Shown: piece after piece, positions 1-7,800 of the stretch
Layout of the letters: each line of letters opens with the position of its first letter
Numbering within the stretch: the first letter of the stretch is position 1
Source: Methanofollis ethanolicus
GTDB lineage: Archaea > Halobacteriota > Methanomicrobia > Methanomicrobiales > Methanofollaceae
Assembly: GCF_001571385.1 (NCBI RefSeq)
Contig: NZ_BCNW01000001.1
Coordinates: 186,001-250,000 of the forward strand
DNA length: 64,000 bases
Direction of reading: 5' to 3'
The notes under the pieces: model-generated
The model's input: only the letters and a program-made list of their open reading frames with translations
What the model was told of the DNA's origin: nothing
The model's database searches: none
Translations under genes and position numbers: made by a program

Positions 1-59
1 CTCTCCGTTCCCTTCAGTCGTTCCCGCTCAGGATGGAGGGTGATGGCAATCTCCCTCCA

Positions 60-482
60 GGGGAGGGCGCCGACCCATTGCCTTCCCCATACAGGCCACC
101 GGGGGCTCCTCGAAAACCTTCGGCTCATGGCACATCATAGATGTGCCTGCTCAGGAAATCTCCGATTTCCTGTGTTCTCGAACTCGCTACGCTCGTTGCC
201 CCCGGACCCCCACCTGCGATTGGCCCGGGGAAGGGCGGATGTGATCACGAGGGGGGGAAATTGCCATCCCACCCCTAATCCTGAGCGGAGTGCGACCGAA
301 GGGAGTCGAGAAGACGAAGTCTTCGCTGTCCGAACGAAGGGAGGTCAAGAAGGTCGAAGACCTTCACTGTGGTCCCCCGGCGCGAGCGTACGGGAAGGCA
401 CGTTGACCGGCAGACCCCACAAAACAATTTTCATGGAGTATGCTTGAGTCCCCGGGACTCACGCCTGATTCTACAAAACCTA
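60..482 (+). repeat. Degenerate copy (A) of the dispersed hairpin/MITE-like repeat; gene-free left end
   Basis: I see no credible gene in the first 875 bases. This stretch aligns by eye with the complete elements at 516-851 and 10577-10847. It has the 'gccttcccc' entry, a CCGGGGG/CCCCCGGA stem whose loop is expanded by about 90 nt of small hairpins, the 'attggcccggggaag' segment, 'attgccatccc', and an end near 470-482 resembling the family terminal repeat (attctacaaaacc). Two nested 40-nt palindromic modules lie in tandem at 291-328 and 332-368. The open frames across it are by-products of the G+C-rich palindromes and are not called as genes. Confidence 0.6.
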
Positions 483-515
483 TGAGTACTTCACCCGATC
501 CAAAAAAGAAAAATC

Positions 516-851
516 GGCTCTGTAGAAACCCTTGCGGGAAAGTACTTCCTGAAGTGATAGGGGAAAATTCCATTCAGAAGTGCCTGCGCCGGGGGGGCTG
601 CCGCTCAAAAAACTACGTTTTTCTCATACTCACTTCGTTCGCACCCTGCCATTACGATAGGGGCCGGGATGGCCTCCTCCTCCAAAACTCCGACCCTTTC
701 TTCCCGGGACCAATCCTCGCGCGGGGAACGAGCGTCAGCGAGTTCGAGAAGACGGAGTCTTCGAGGTCCGGGGGCAAAAGTCCCCCGGCGAACGGGAAGG
801 CAGAGGATCAGCACGCATTATCAACCGATATAGGAGGATTTCTACAGAGCC
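516..851 (-). mobile_element. MITE-like element, complete copy (B)
   Basis: This 336-bp non-coding element is bounded by perfect 13-bp terminal inverted repeats, GGCTCTGTAGAAA at 516-528 and TTTCTACAGAGCC at 839-851. It is flanked by a perfect 7-bp direct repeat AAAAATC (509-515 and 852-858), which looks like a target-site duplication. Its reverse complement matches the element at 10577-10847 along almost its whole length, apart from two insertions of the ~40-nt palindromic module (605-643 and 726-766). It contains no transposase, so it would have to be moved in trans by an element outside this window. It lies just past the stop codon of the downstream-facing phosphodiesterase gene. Confidence 0.85.
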
Positions 852-875
852 AAAAATCCCGAAAACCCCGTCCCC

Positions 876-1595
876 TCACAACTCGAAAGTCTCGCCGTCC
901 ATCGCAAGGTGGGGGGTGTCCCAGGGGATGAGGTGAGAGGCGTGGGTGCAACGGAAGTCCTTTGGCCTGAGTTCTTCCGCCATCTTCAGGGCGTCGGCAT
1001 AGTTCATGTGCTTGGTGATGGTATACCCCGGCGGGACGATGGCGTCGAGGACCAGGAGGTCGGCACCCGCGAGAGCCTCTTTCGTCGCCGCCGGCATGCG
1101 GTCGTTTGTGTCGGAGGTGAGGGCGAGCACCGCCCCGTCATGCTCGATGCGGACGCCATAGGTCGGCATCGGCGGGTGGTCCACCGTCAGGAGGGTGACC
1201 TCCGCGCCGAAGAGGGAGAAAGGCCGGTACGGTTCGACGGCGTGCTCTTCGAGAGAGAGAAAAGAGAAGACCGAGCCCGCATAGTCGAGAGTAGGGGCGG
1301 CGGCATAGACCGGCGGCACCTTCTGCACCCGGTAGAACTCGCCGTAGCCCATGAAGTGATCATAATGGCCGTGGGTCCAGATCACGGCGTCGATGTGTGG
1401 CGAACCGGCGGCGATGAGCTGGGCCCTGAGGTCGGGGCCGGTGTCCACCAGAATGTGCTTCTCCCCGACCTCCACAAGGACGGCCGCTCTCAGGCGTTGC
1501 CTGCCGGTGTGGCTGGCCCCGGCGCAGACCGGGCACGAACACCCGATCTTCGGTGTCCCGATGGCGTCCCCGGTCCCGAGCAGCGTGACCTTCAT
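876..1595 (-). CDS. Metallo-beta-lactamase fold phosphodiesterase, PhnP-like
   Basis: This is a 239-residue metallo-hydrolase, probably a cyclic-phosphate phosphodiesterase of the PhnP type. The metal-binding motif THGHYDH is at residues 74-80, after a conserved D-T-G (51-53). An N-terminal C-x-C-x2-C (C19, C21, C24) matches the structural zinc site that marks PhnP-like members. Later conserved positions include H139 region (VDHPPMPTYG) and a C-terminal CTHASH. The start codon lies one base from the stop of the AAA+ ATPase gene upstream, so the two are almost certainly co-transcribed. The substrate is not known; no C-P lyase genes are nearby, so a role in phosphonate breakdown is unlikely here. 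Confidence 0.85.
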   Translation of the reverse strand: MKVTLLGTGDAIGTPKIGCSCPVCAGASHTGRQRLRAAVLVEVGEKHILVDTGPDLRAQLIAAGSPHIDAVIWTHGHYDHFMGYGEFYRVQKVPPVYAAAPTLDYAGSVFSFLSLEEHAVEPYRPFSLFGAEVTLLTVDHPPMPTYGVRIEHDGAVLALTSDTNDRMPAATKEALAGADLLVLDAIVPPGYTITKHMNYADALKMAEELRPKDFRCTHASHLIPWDTPHLAMDGETFEL

Positions 1596-1596
1596 C

Positions 1597-2886
1597 CTAT
1601 CCCCACGAACAGTTCCGGATCAGGTTGCGGTTCTCCACCGTCAGGAGGCCGCACTCGAGATCATTCTGGGAGATCGTCCGCCGCTTATCCATCAGGGCGT
1701 TCAGCACTGCCTCCTTCAGCATCATCTTCAGGTCGGCGCCGGAAAAGCCTTCTGTCCGCGCCGCGACACCGGCAAGGTCGCAGTCGCAGTCGAGGGAGCG
1801 GGCGAAAGTCGCCAGGATCGCCGCCCGCATCGCCTGGTCAGGGAGAGAGAACTCGACAACCTCATCGAAACGCCGCCACGCCGCCTGGTCAAGGAGTTGC
1901 GGGTGGTTCGTCGCCCCGATCATGACCACGCCATTTTTGACCAGACTGATCTTGTCGATGTTTTTCAGGAGCATGTTGACGGCCCGCTTCATCGCCCCGT
2001 GGTCGTCGGAGACCCGACTCTTCGCGACAAAGTCGAACTCGTCGATGAAGAGGATGCAGGGGGAGAGACTCTTTGCAATCTCGAAAATTCTGTCGATATT
2101 CTTCGAGGTCTCGCCGAGGTACTGGGAGGTGACCATGGAGAGGCGGACTTCGAGCACCGGCATGTGGAGTTCGTGGCAGATGGCAAGGGCGAGGGAGGTC
2201 TTGCCCGTGCCGGGCGGTCCGACGAAGAGGAGTTTGCCGACCTCGGAGATGTTGTGGGCGCGGAGGAAGTCGCGGTTCTCGATCACCGTTCCTATCCTGG
2301 CGATCACCTCCTTCTGCGCGCCGGTGCAGACGATACCGTCCATCTGCTGCTCGATCTCTTCGGGGGCGCTGACGATGACGAGTTCCAGCGCTTCTTTGAA
2401 ATGCTCGTCTTTATCGGTCAATTGTGCAACCCGCCGGTCAAGGGAGAGGCGGGAATCGGAGAAACGGGGGTTTTTCGCCCGCACGTCCTCGTACCTGAGG
2501 TTGAGGGAATCGAAGTTTCCTATATAGAAGGCGAGCGCCGGGTTCTTCGCCACCTGCTCCTTTCCGCCATGACCGGCGAACCATTCGGCCCCGGCCTTGA
2601 GGTCGGTGATATGATAATGGAGGTTGAGGGTGTCAAAATCGACGAAGGGATTTTTGAGAAGTTTTTTGACCGCCTCATCGGTCGTCCCGGGTGCCCTCTT
2701 GAGGAGGGCCTCTGTGATGACGAGAGGACGCTTGATCTCAGCCGCTTCCGGGGAGGGGAGGAAGAGGGACCGGCACTGGGGAGGGAGGTCTTCCATGTCC
2801 AGCTGGGGGTTCTTGTTATACACCTCAGCCGTCAGGAGATATTCCATCAGCCGGATGACATCGTCTCTGCTCTCTGCGCACGACAT
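1597..2886 (-). CDS. AAA+ ATPase, single AAA module
   Basis: This 429-residue cytoplasmic ATPase has a roughly 180-residue N-terminal region that I do not recognise, followed by one AAA module. Walker A GPPGTGKT is at 223-230, Walker B ILFIDE at 278-283, sensor-1 Asn at about 327 and an arginine-finger pair at 338-339 (RRF). A C-terminal helical lid follows (GFSGADLKMMLKEAV). It resembles Cdc48/FtsH/PAN-type AAA domains, but the C terminus (RNCSWG) lacks the HbYX tail that docks proteasomal ATPases. It has neither a second AAA domain nor a protease domain. It is the first gene of a two-gene operon with the phosphodiesterase. The partner protein and substrate cannot be told from sequence. Confidence 0.85.
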   Translation of the reverse strand: MSCAESRDDVIRLMEYLLTAEVYNKNPQLDMEDLPPQCRSLFLPSPEAAEIKRPLVITEALLKRAPGTTDEAVKKLLKNPFVDFDTLNLHYHITDLKAGAEWFAGHGGKEQVAKNPALAFYIGNFDSLNLRYEDVRAKNPRFSDSRLSLDRRVAQLTDKDEHFKEALELVIVSAPEEIEQQMDGIVCTGAQKEVIARIGTVIENRDFLRAHNISEVGKLLFVGPPGTGKTSLALAICHELHMPVLEVRLSMVTSQYLGETSKNIDRIFEIAKSLSPCILFIDEFDFVAKSRVSDDHGAMKRAVNMLLKNIDKISLVKNGVVMIGATNHPQLLDQAAWRRFDEVVEFSLPDQAMRAAILATFARSLDCDCDLAGVAARTEGFSGADLKMMLKEAVLNALMDKRRTISQNDLECGLLTVENRNLIRNCSWG

Positions 2887-2930
2887 GGATGTAACATTTC
2901 CTATAGTGGATGTGGTCCGATAATACTATC

Positions 2931-3806
2931 TCACCTGGTCGTCACGACGCAGCCGTCTGCCGTGACGATGAGGGTGTGCTCTGCCTGCGAAACGAAGGAG
3001 CCCGGGACGTCGTGGAGGACGGGGTAGCCGTAGACCACGCCGCTCCGGACCAGTGCCGAAAGGGCGATCTCGATTTTGTCCTGGGGGAGCCAGCGGCGAG
3101 AAAACGGCATGCCGCGGCGGTCACGGACCTGTTCGAGGATGCGCTTTGCCGAGGGGAGGCGGGTCGGCTTTACGGCAAGCTGCTGGTAGATCTCGATCCT
3201 GGACCGATCGCAGACGCGGCCGCTGCCGGTGGTGGCGAAGGGCTCGATCGCTATGGCCATCCCTTCTTCGAGGACGGCACCGCCGACGATGCCGACATTC
3301 GGGATCGTCGGGTCGGTGTGAATGGAGTACGGAGCAAGGCCGTGGCCGGTGAGGTTTGCAACAGGCAGGAAGCCCCGACCTTCGATCTCGGCCTGGACTG
3401 CGGCGCCGATCTCACCGGTGGTGACGCCGGGACGGACCAGGGCGATCGCCCGGTCGAGGGCGGCCCGCGACGCGGCGACCAGGGCCTCGTGGCCGCCGAG
3501 GTCGACCGAGAGGGCGGTGTCGGCGATCCTGCCCTCGAGGGCGACGCCGAGGTCGAGTTTGACCAGGTCGCCCGTGGCAAAGATCCTTTCGTCGCCGGCC
3601 GAGGCGGTGTCGTGGGCGGCGTCCTCGTTCCGGGAGAGGTTGAGGGGGAACGCGATCTCGGCACCCGCGTCCAGGATCATTCCTTCTACCGTCTCGACGA
3701 CGTCGAGGACGGGTGCGCCGACTTTCACCATGCCCGCCCCTTCGTTCAGTATCTTCTGTGCGATTTTTCCTGCTTCCAGGTAGAGTTCCATTTCTTCGTC
3801 AGTCAT
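2931..3806 (-). CDS. map: Methionine aminopeptidase, type II
   Basis: This enzyme removes the initiator methionine from nascent proteins. The 291-residue length and the archaeal type-II layout fit the family. The expected metal ligands are visible: D85, D96, H155, E188 and E276, with the substrate-binding H65. The inserted helical subdomain typical of type II enzymes lies at about 200-250. The start ATG overlaps the stop of the upstream M24 peptidase by four bases (ATGA), indicating translational coupling. Confidence 0.95.
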   Translation of the reverse strand: MTDEEMELYLEAGKIAQKILNEGAGMVKVGAPVLDVVETVEGMILDAGAEIAFPLNLSRNEDAAHDTASAGDERIFATGDLVKLDLGVALEGRIADTALSVDLGGHEALVAASRAALDRAIALVRPGVTTGEIGAAVQAEIEGRGFLPVANLTGHGLAPYSIHTDPTIPNVGIVGGAVLEEGMAIAIEPFATTGSGRVCDRSRIEIYQQLAVKPTRLPSAKRILEQVRDRRGMPFSRRWLPQDKIEIALSALVRSGVVYGYPVLHDVPGSFVSQAEHTLIVTADGCVVTTR

Positions 3807-4933
3807 ACGATCAGGTTCCTTGGATAGTTGGTGAAGCGGTCAAAGCCCTCTGTGGTGACGGCACCCATGTCCTCGATACGTATCCCGCCGATGCCCGGAT
3901 AATAGAGGCCGGGCTCGACGGTGACGACATTGCCGGCTTCGAGGGGACCGCCTGAGGGGGAGAGAGAGGGGCCCTCGTGGATCTCAAGTCCGACGCCGTG
4001 GCCCAGGGAGTGGACAAAGCCCTTTGTATCGCTCTCATAGCCCCGTTCTGTGAAGAATGCGACGACGGCGTTGTGGACGGCGGCACCCCGCACGCCCGCG
4101 GCGATGAGGGAGACGCCGAGCGCCTGGGCCGCGGCGACGGTGTCGTACATCTCCGCAATCTCGGGGGAGGGTTCGCCCTTCACGACTGTTCGGGTCATGT
4201 CGGCATAGTAGCCTGTGGCGTCGTCCCGCGGGAAGAGGTCGATGACGACGGGTTCGTCCTCGATGAGGGGGCCGTCGCCCTGCCTGTGGGGCATGGCCGT
4301 TTCCTTTCCGCAGGAGACGATCGTCTCCTTCGCGGTGTAGCCCCTTTCCATCAGGAAGAGGTGCATCGCGGTCCTGACCCGCCCCGACGTGAGGGGGGCG
4401 CCGTCGAGGTGCAGGACACCGTTCTGTGCAGTCGACCGGCGGATCATCGAGATGCCGAGGTCCATCGCCTCTTCGGTCGCTCTCTGCGCCGCCCGGATGG
4501 CGGCGAGTTCCTTCGAGGTCTTGACGGCACGCATCGCGCTGACGGCCCCGGCACCGTCGATTTCGACGCCGGCGTACTCCTCCAGGAGGCGGCCAAGCCC
4601 ATACGGAAAGGTGCGGGGGACGAGGACCTTCCCCCCGGCGAGGGATGCGGCGGTGCGCGCGAGCGCTTTCCAGGCATCCTTCTCCTCGTCGAGATATTTC
4701 AGGAAGCCTGCCCCGGCACGGGTAATGGGCGCGGCAGACGACTCGGTCGCCGCCCGCTCATACTCCATCTGGGGCACGACGAGGAGCCCACGCTCACCTT
4801 TCCGCTTCACGTACAGGAGGGGGTCGGAGACCTGGAAACGGGTGAGGTAGCGGAAGTCGGCGTCGTCCGAGGAGGCGTAGAGGACATAGGCCGCACAGTC
4901 CGCCGCAGCGAGAGCATTGTCAAGGCTTTCCAT
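3803..4933 (-). CDS. M24 family Xaa-Pro peptidase
   Basis: This is a 376-residue M24 metallopeptidase (Xaa-Pro aminopeptidase/dipeptidase type). An N-terminal creatinase-like domain spans about 1-150, and the pita-bread catalytic domain contains VVIDLFPRD, the DMTRT ligand segment, HSLGHGVGLEIHE and a final VTVEPGLY...IRIED. I placed the start at the ATG at 4933, just before MESLDNA and preceded by AGGATG; the frame stays open further upstream but that part has no family similarity. It is coupled by an ATGA overlap to the methionine aminopeptidase, so two related-fold peptidases form one operon. It likely works in cytoplasmic peptide turnover. Confidence 0.88.
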   Translation of the reverse strand: MESLDNALAAADCAAYVLYASSDDADFRYLTRFQVSDPLLYVKRKGERGLLVVPQMEYERAATESSAAPITRAGAGFLKYLDEEKDAWKALARTAASLAGGKVLVPRTFPYGLGRLLEEYAGVEIDGAGAVSAMRAVKTSKELAAIRAAQRATEEAMDLGISMIRRSTAQNGVLHLDGAPLTSGRVRTAMHLFLMERGYTAKETIVSCGKETAMPHRQGDGPLIEDEPVVIDLFPRDDATGYYADMTRTVVKGEPSPEIAEMYDTVAAAQALGVSLIAAGVRGAAVHNAVVAFFTERGYESDTKGFVHSLGHGVGLEIHEGPSLSPSGGPLEAGNVVTVEPGLYYPGIGGIRIEDMGAVTTEGFDRFTNYPRNLIV

Positions 4934-5073
4934 GCAATCATCCTGGTCCGGGCCATCGGCCCGGCAGTACTGTGTATCTATGGATGGATGATTACAAGAA
5001 ATTACGCTTCTTTGCACACAAAAAAAGCATGGATGGTGAAATTTCCATACCATCTTTCGGAGAAGGGTGTGAA

Positions 5074-5409
5074 TTATTCATTTTCTACGACATAGTCCTG
5101 GAGGACATCCTCCACACCGGCCCGGATCAATGTACGCAGACCCTCACCCCTGAACTCGGATCGCAGAGCGTCCCGGATCACCGCCTGTCCTTCAGGGCCG
5201 CGGAGATACCCTGCGATCCGATCGTCAATCGTTTCGAGGACCTTAGACCTCGTCATCTCCTGGTATAACAGAGACCGTACAAATTCCGAATCATTATAAA
5301 AACCACGATTTTTTGCTTCATGGGATATCCATTCCTTCAACTCTCCGGGAATCCGGATGCCCACGCGGTAGTCAGCCTGATCAGTGGTCATTGAATGACC
5401 AATCTTCAT
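5074..5409 (-). CDS. Ribbon-helix-helix-like DNA-binding protein
   Basis: This is a small protein of 111 residues (105 if the second ATG at 5391 is used). Residues about 14-50 (VGIRIPGELKEWISHEAKNRGF...EFVRSLL, shown in part) have the beta-strand plus two helices of a MetJ/Arc-type ribbon-helix-helix domain. The C-terminal half is helical and acidic and may oligomerise. It stands alone on the minus strand. A TATA-like tract on that strand at about 5478-5490 could be its promoter. It is a probable transcription regulator with unknown targets. Confidence 0.6.
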   Translation of the reverse strand: MKIGHSMTTDQADYRVGIRIPGELKEWISHEAKNRGFYNDSEFVRSLLYQEMTRSKVLETIDDRIAGYLRGPEGQAVIRDALRSEFRGEGLRTLIRAGVEDVLQDYVVENE

Positions 5410-5840
5410 TGTCTCAAGAGATAGGTATTATCCATGCCGATTTCCACCTCGTTTGCCAGTCGTTCGACGGAGACAAACGTATATATAACATAAACTATAA
5501 GTGACATTCATGCCCCCCACACGCGCGATATGGCGACCGAATAGCGTACACACCGATCTGGTTTGTCCATCGGTGTCTCCATCCACCGGCAGACAGGTGA
5601 GAGTATGAACGGCAAAAGAACCTGCAGTCCCCCTCACTCTGGAGACCGGATGGCTGACAAAAAAAATAGCACGACCAAAGAATTGAACGGCACTTTATCG
5701 GATTTCATTCTCCGCGCTCTCGGAGATCGCCACGAAAGATCCGGGAACTCCCGAAAACGCATCCCCTGATATCGGGTGCACCGAATTTTCCCCCATGGAC
5801 GCATGAAAACTACTTCAACAAGCACGCACAAGTACGATCG
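5410..5840. other. Intergenic region with TATA-like tract and one weak small ORF
   Basis: This 430-bp region has no clear gene. An AT tract near 5476-5495 (acgtatatataac) could serve as a promoter in either direction. A 39-codon frame at 5650-5769 begins with an ATG preceded by GGAGACCGG and encodes a polar, lysine/arginine-rich peptide (MADKKNSTTKELNG...). I could not tie it to any family, so it is mentioned here rather than called. Confidence 0.4.
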
Positions 5841-6113
5841 ATGGAGGACGCCGATAAGCAGGTCTTCAAATGGAGGTTCTGGAAACTGACGATAGTCCTG
5901 AACATCATCATCATCCTCGTCGCTCTCGCCATAGGCCTCTTCTTCAAACTGCCCCCGCCAACCGGCCCGGCGGTTGCAGCGGTGCTCATCCTCGTCGACC
6001 TCCCCCTGATCTGGTACTTCAGGAAGGACTACTACAGGACAAAGGCCTGGCTTGACGTGCATGCCGGTCCCTCCAGGAAGGAGGAGAAAGATGCTCAAAA
6101 AACTGAAGAGTGA
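5841..6113 (+). CDS. Small membrane protein, two transmembrane helices
   Basis: This is a 90-residue protein with two hydrophobic helices (about 17-36 and 42-60) and a charged C-terminal tail rich in K and E. It has no recognisable catalytic motif. Its end overlaps the start of the next gene by 23 bases, and the ribosome-binding site of that gene (AGGAAGGAGGAG) lies inside this coding sequence. The pair is therefore an operon of a membrane protein and a winged-helix regulator. Function unknown. Confidence 0.7.
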   Translation: MEDADKQVFKWRFWKLTIVLNIIIILVALAIGLFFKLPPPTGPAVAAVLILVDLPLIWYFRKDYYRTKAWLDVHAGPSRKEEKDAQKTEE

Positions 6114-6390
6114 GATCGAGCTCCTCGGCCGCCACCTCGAGGTCCTGCGGGTCGTCGCCGCACACCAGCCCATCGGGATCATGAAACTTGCCGAGGTGCT
6201 CGGCCTGCCGTACCACCGGGTGCGGTATTCTCTGCGCGTCCTGGAGGGGATGGGCTATATCAGGGCCTCTCCCGCGGGGGCGACTGTCACCGAGCGCGCC
6301 CGCGAGGACCTCGCCGATCTCGACCAGGAGATCGACGGCATGATCGCCCTTCTGGAGGGTATGCGGAACGACCCCTCCCGTAAGGTTTAA
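6091..6390 (+). CDS. Winged-helix transcription regulator, small archaeal type
   Basis: This is a 99-residue protein. The start chosen is the ATG at 6091, which is preceded by a strong GGAGG; a longer frame begins at 6052 but would ignore that site. Residues about 15-70 form a helix-turn-helix with a wing (IMKLAEVLGLPYHRVRYSLR then GYIRASPAGATVTERA), followed by a short coiled C-terminal helix suited to dimerisation. It is co-transcribed with the small membrane protein just upstream. The targets are unknown; it may regulate its own operon. Confidence 0.72.
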   Translation: MLKKLKSEIELLGRHLEVLRVVAAHQPIGIMKLAEVLGLPYHRVRYSLRVLEGMGYIRASPAGATVTERAREDLADLDQEIDGMIALLEGMRNDPSRKV

Positions 6391-6430
6391 TAGGAGCGGC
6401 AAGAAAGATTGTAAGGCACAATAGTGCATT

Positions 6431-6503
6431 GCCGCCATAACTCAGTTGGTAGAGTGGCTGGCTGTTAACCAGCATGTCACAGGTTCGAGTCCTGTTGGCG
6501 GCG
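6431..6503 (+). tRNA. tRNA-Asn (GUU)
   Basis: A complete cloverleaf is visible. The acceptor GCCGCCA pairs with TGGCGGC, the anticodon stem is GCTGG/CCAGC with loop CTGTTAA giving anticodon GTT, and the T arm is ACAGG-TTCGAGT-CCTGT. No CCA is encoded. A TATA-like box TTTAATA at 6386-6392 lies about 40 bases upstream, and a T-rich tract follows the 3' end. Confidence 0.95.
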
Positions 6504-6505
6504 TA

Positions 6506-6527
6506 ACTTCTTTTTGTTTACATTTTT
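6506..6527 (+). terminator. T-rich terminator of the tRNA-Asn gene
   Basis: Three T runs (TTC TTTTT, GTTTA, ATTTTT) directly follow the tRNA 3' end. Archaeal RNA polymerase terminates at such tracts without needing a hairpin. Confidence 0.55.
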
Positions 6528-6561
6528 GAGAACTAAATGGGCTCACATCATCCACCTGGCT

Positions 6562-6575
6562 AAAAAAAAGAAAAA
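6562..6575 (-). terminator. T-tract terminator after the DUF134/MinD cluster
   Basis: On the minus strand this reads TTTTTCTTTTTTTT immediately past the stop codon of the DUF134 gene, fitting an archaeal oligo-T terminator for the 9.6-6.6 kb operon. Confidence 0.6.
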
Positions 6576-6935
6576 TCACTCTTCAGGATTGTCACAGAAA
6601 CTGCGGGGACATTCTGCCCCCTTTCTCCTGCATCCGGCGATCCTGATCCCTTTCCCGTTGACCAGGGCGTCGGCCACCTTCCGGCGTGCCTCGTGGAGGT
6701 CGCGCCAGAGGGTCTTCCGGGAGATGCCGAGTCTTTCGGCCGCCTCCCCCTGCTCAAGCCCTTCCAGATCGGTGAGTCTGAGGGCCTCCACCTCCTCGGG
6801 GAGGAGGAGAACGATCTCCCCCGACCTCTCACAGAGGGGGCCGAAGCAGCGGAAGGCCGTTCCCTCGGGGATCAACCGGGGAGACCGCGGCCGTCCGCGG
6901 CGGCCGCAGCACCTGCCCTGTATCTCGTCATCCAT
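6576..6935 (-). CDS. DUF134 (UPF0251) family DNA-binding protein
   Basis: This is a 119-residue protein of the DUF134 family. A sigma-70 region-4-like helix-turn-helix lies at about 45-90 (LPEEVEALRLTDLEGL then EAAERLGISRKTLWRDLHEARRK). Cysteines near both ends (C9, C10, C30, C35 and C101, C109, C114) could bind metal. Family members usually sit beside NifX-like and Mrp-like genes, as here, and are thought to be metal- or redox-responsive regulators. It overlaps the 3'-side of the operon's MinD gene start by eight bases. Confidence 0.85.
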   Translation of the reverse strand: MDDEIQGRCCGRRGRPRSPRLIPEGTAFRCFGPLCERSGEIVLLLPEEVEALRLTDLEGLEQGEAAERLGISRKTLWRDLHEARRKVADALVNGKGIRIAGCRRKGAECPRSFCDNPEE

Positions 6936-7800
6936 CGATCGTCAGCTCGCAAGAGAGGTGCTCGGCCATCTGATATAGGGCCTCCGACGCGGGCGACGGG
7001 GTGCGAGTGACGGGCCTGCCCGCACGCACGGCCGCGAGGACGGCCGGGTCGAAGGGGATGTGCCCGATCACGGGCAGCCCTTCCTCGCGGCAGAAGTCCT
7101 CGACCTGCCGGCAGACCGAGGGCTCAAGGTCGAATTTGTTGATTACCACAAATATCCGGAGAGAGAAGCCCCTGCAGACCGTGACCAGTCTCTTCAGGTC
7201 ATGGAGGGCCGAGAGGCCGGGTTCGGTAACGGCGAGGACGGCGTTCATGCCGCTGATCGTAGAGATGAGGGGGCAGCCGATGCCTGGCGGGCCGTCGGCA
7301 AGGAGGACGCGGCTCTCCCCTGCCATCTCCTCGGCCTTCTGCCGCACTGCGTGGACGAGGAGCCCCGAGTTCCCGGCGCCGGGCGAGAGACGTGCATGAG
7401 CGAGTTTCCCGGCCCCGGTCTCGGAGCGATAGATCGTCCCGGCCCTGAAAGGTGTCATCTGCACCGCACCGGCAGGGCAGACGAGGGTGCAGACGCCGCA
7501 CCCCTCGCACCTCAGGGGGTCGACGGCGCAGCTGTCCTCCTCACAGGTGATCGCATCGAAACGGCAGGCAGAGGCGCAGGCGCCGCAGGCGGTGCAGACG
7601 GCGGGATCGATCGACGCCCTCTCCAGTCCCATGAAAGGTTCCTCGTCGAGGGGCCTCGGGTCCAGGAAGAGTTCGAGGTTGGCCGCGTCGACGTCGCAGT
7701 CGGCGAGCACCTTCGGTACCGTGAGGAGGTCGGTGAGGGCGGCGGCGACCATCGTCTTCCCTGTCCCTCCTTTCCCGCTCACGACCGCGATCCGGATCAT
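6928..7800 (-). CDS. MinD/Mrp-type P-loop ATPase with 2x[4Fe-4S] ferredoxin insert (first copy)
   Basis: This is a 290-residue ATPase of the NifH/MinD/Mrp superfamily. A deviant Walker A (GKGGTGKT, 9-16) is followed by an inserted double-cluster ferredoxin domain with C69, C72, C75, C79 and C98, C101, C104, C108, and then the rest of the ATPase (DGPPGIGCP, and a ValI-Asn-K-D base-recognition segment). Such proteins are believed to help build or transfer iron-sulfur or other metal clusters. Its start overlaps the stop of the paralogous ATPase upstream by four bases. The two probably act as a heterodimer, which is my inference from tandem coupling. Confidence 0.9.
   Translation of the reverse strand: MIRIAVVSGKGGTGKTMVAAALTDLLTVPKVLADCDVDAANLELFLDPRPLDEEPFMGLERASIDPAVCTACGACASACRFDAITCEEDSCAVDPLRCEGCGVCTLVCPAGAVQMTPFRAGTIYRSETGAGKLAHARLSPGAGNSGLLVHAVRQKAEEMAGESRVLLADGPPGIGCPLISTISGMNAVLAVTEPGLSALHDLKRLVTVCRGFSLRIFVVINKFDLEPSVCRQVEDFCREEGLPVIGHIPFDPAVLAAVRAGRPVTRTPSPASEALYQMAEHLSCELTIDG

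Noticed and set aside
40-931. Long open frames (135 and 163 codons) in the first 900 bases
   Set aside because: They run through palindromic repeat DNA and recur, broken, in other repeat copies; composition and lack of ribosome-binding sites mark them as artefacts.
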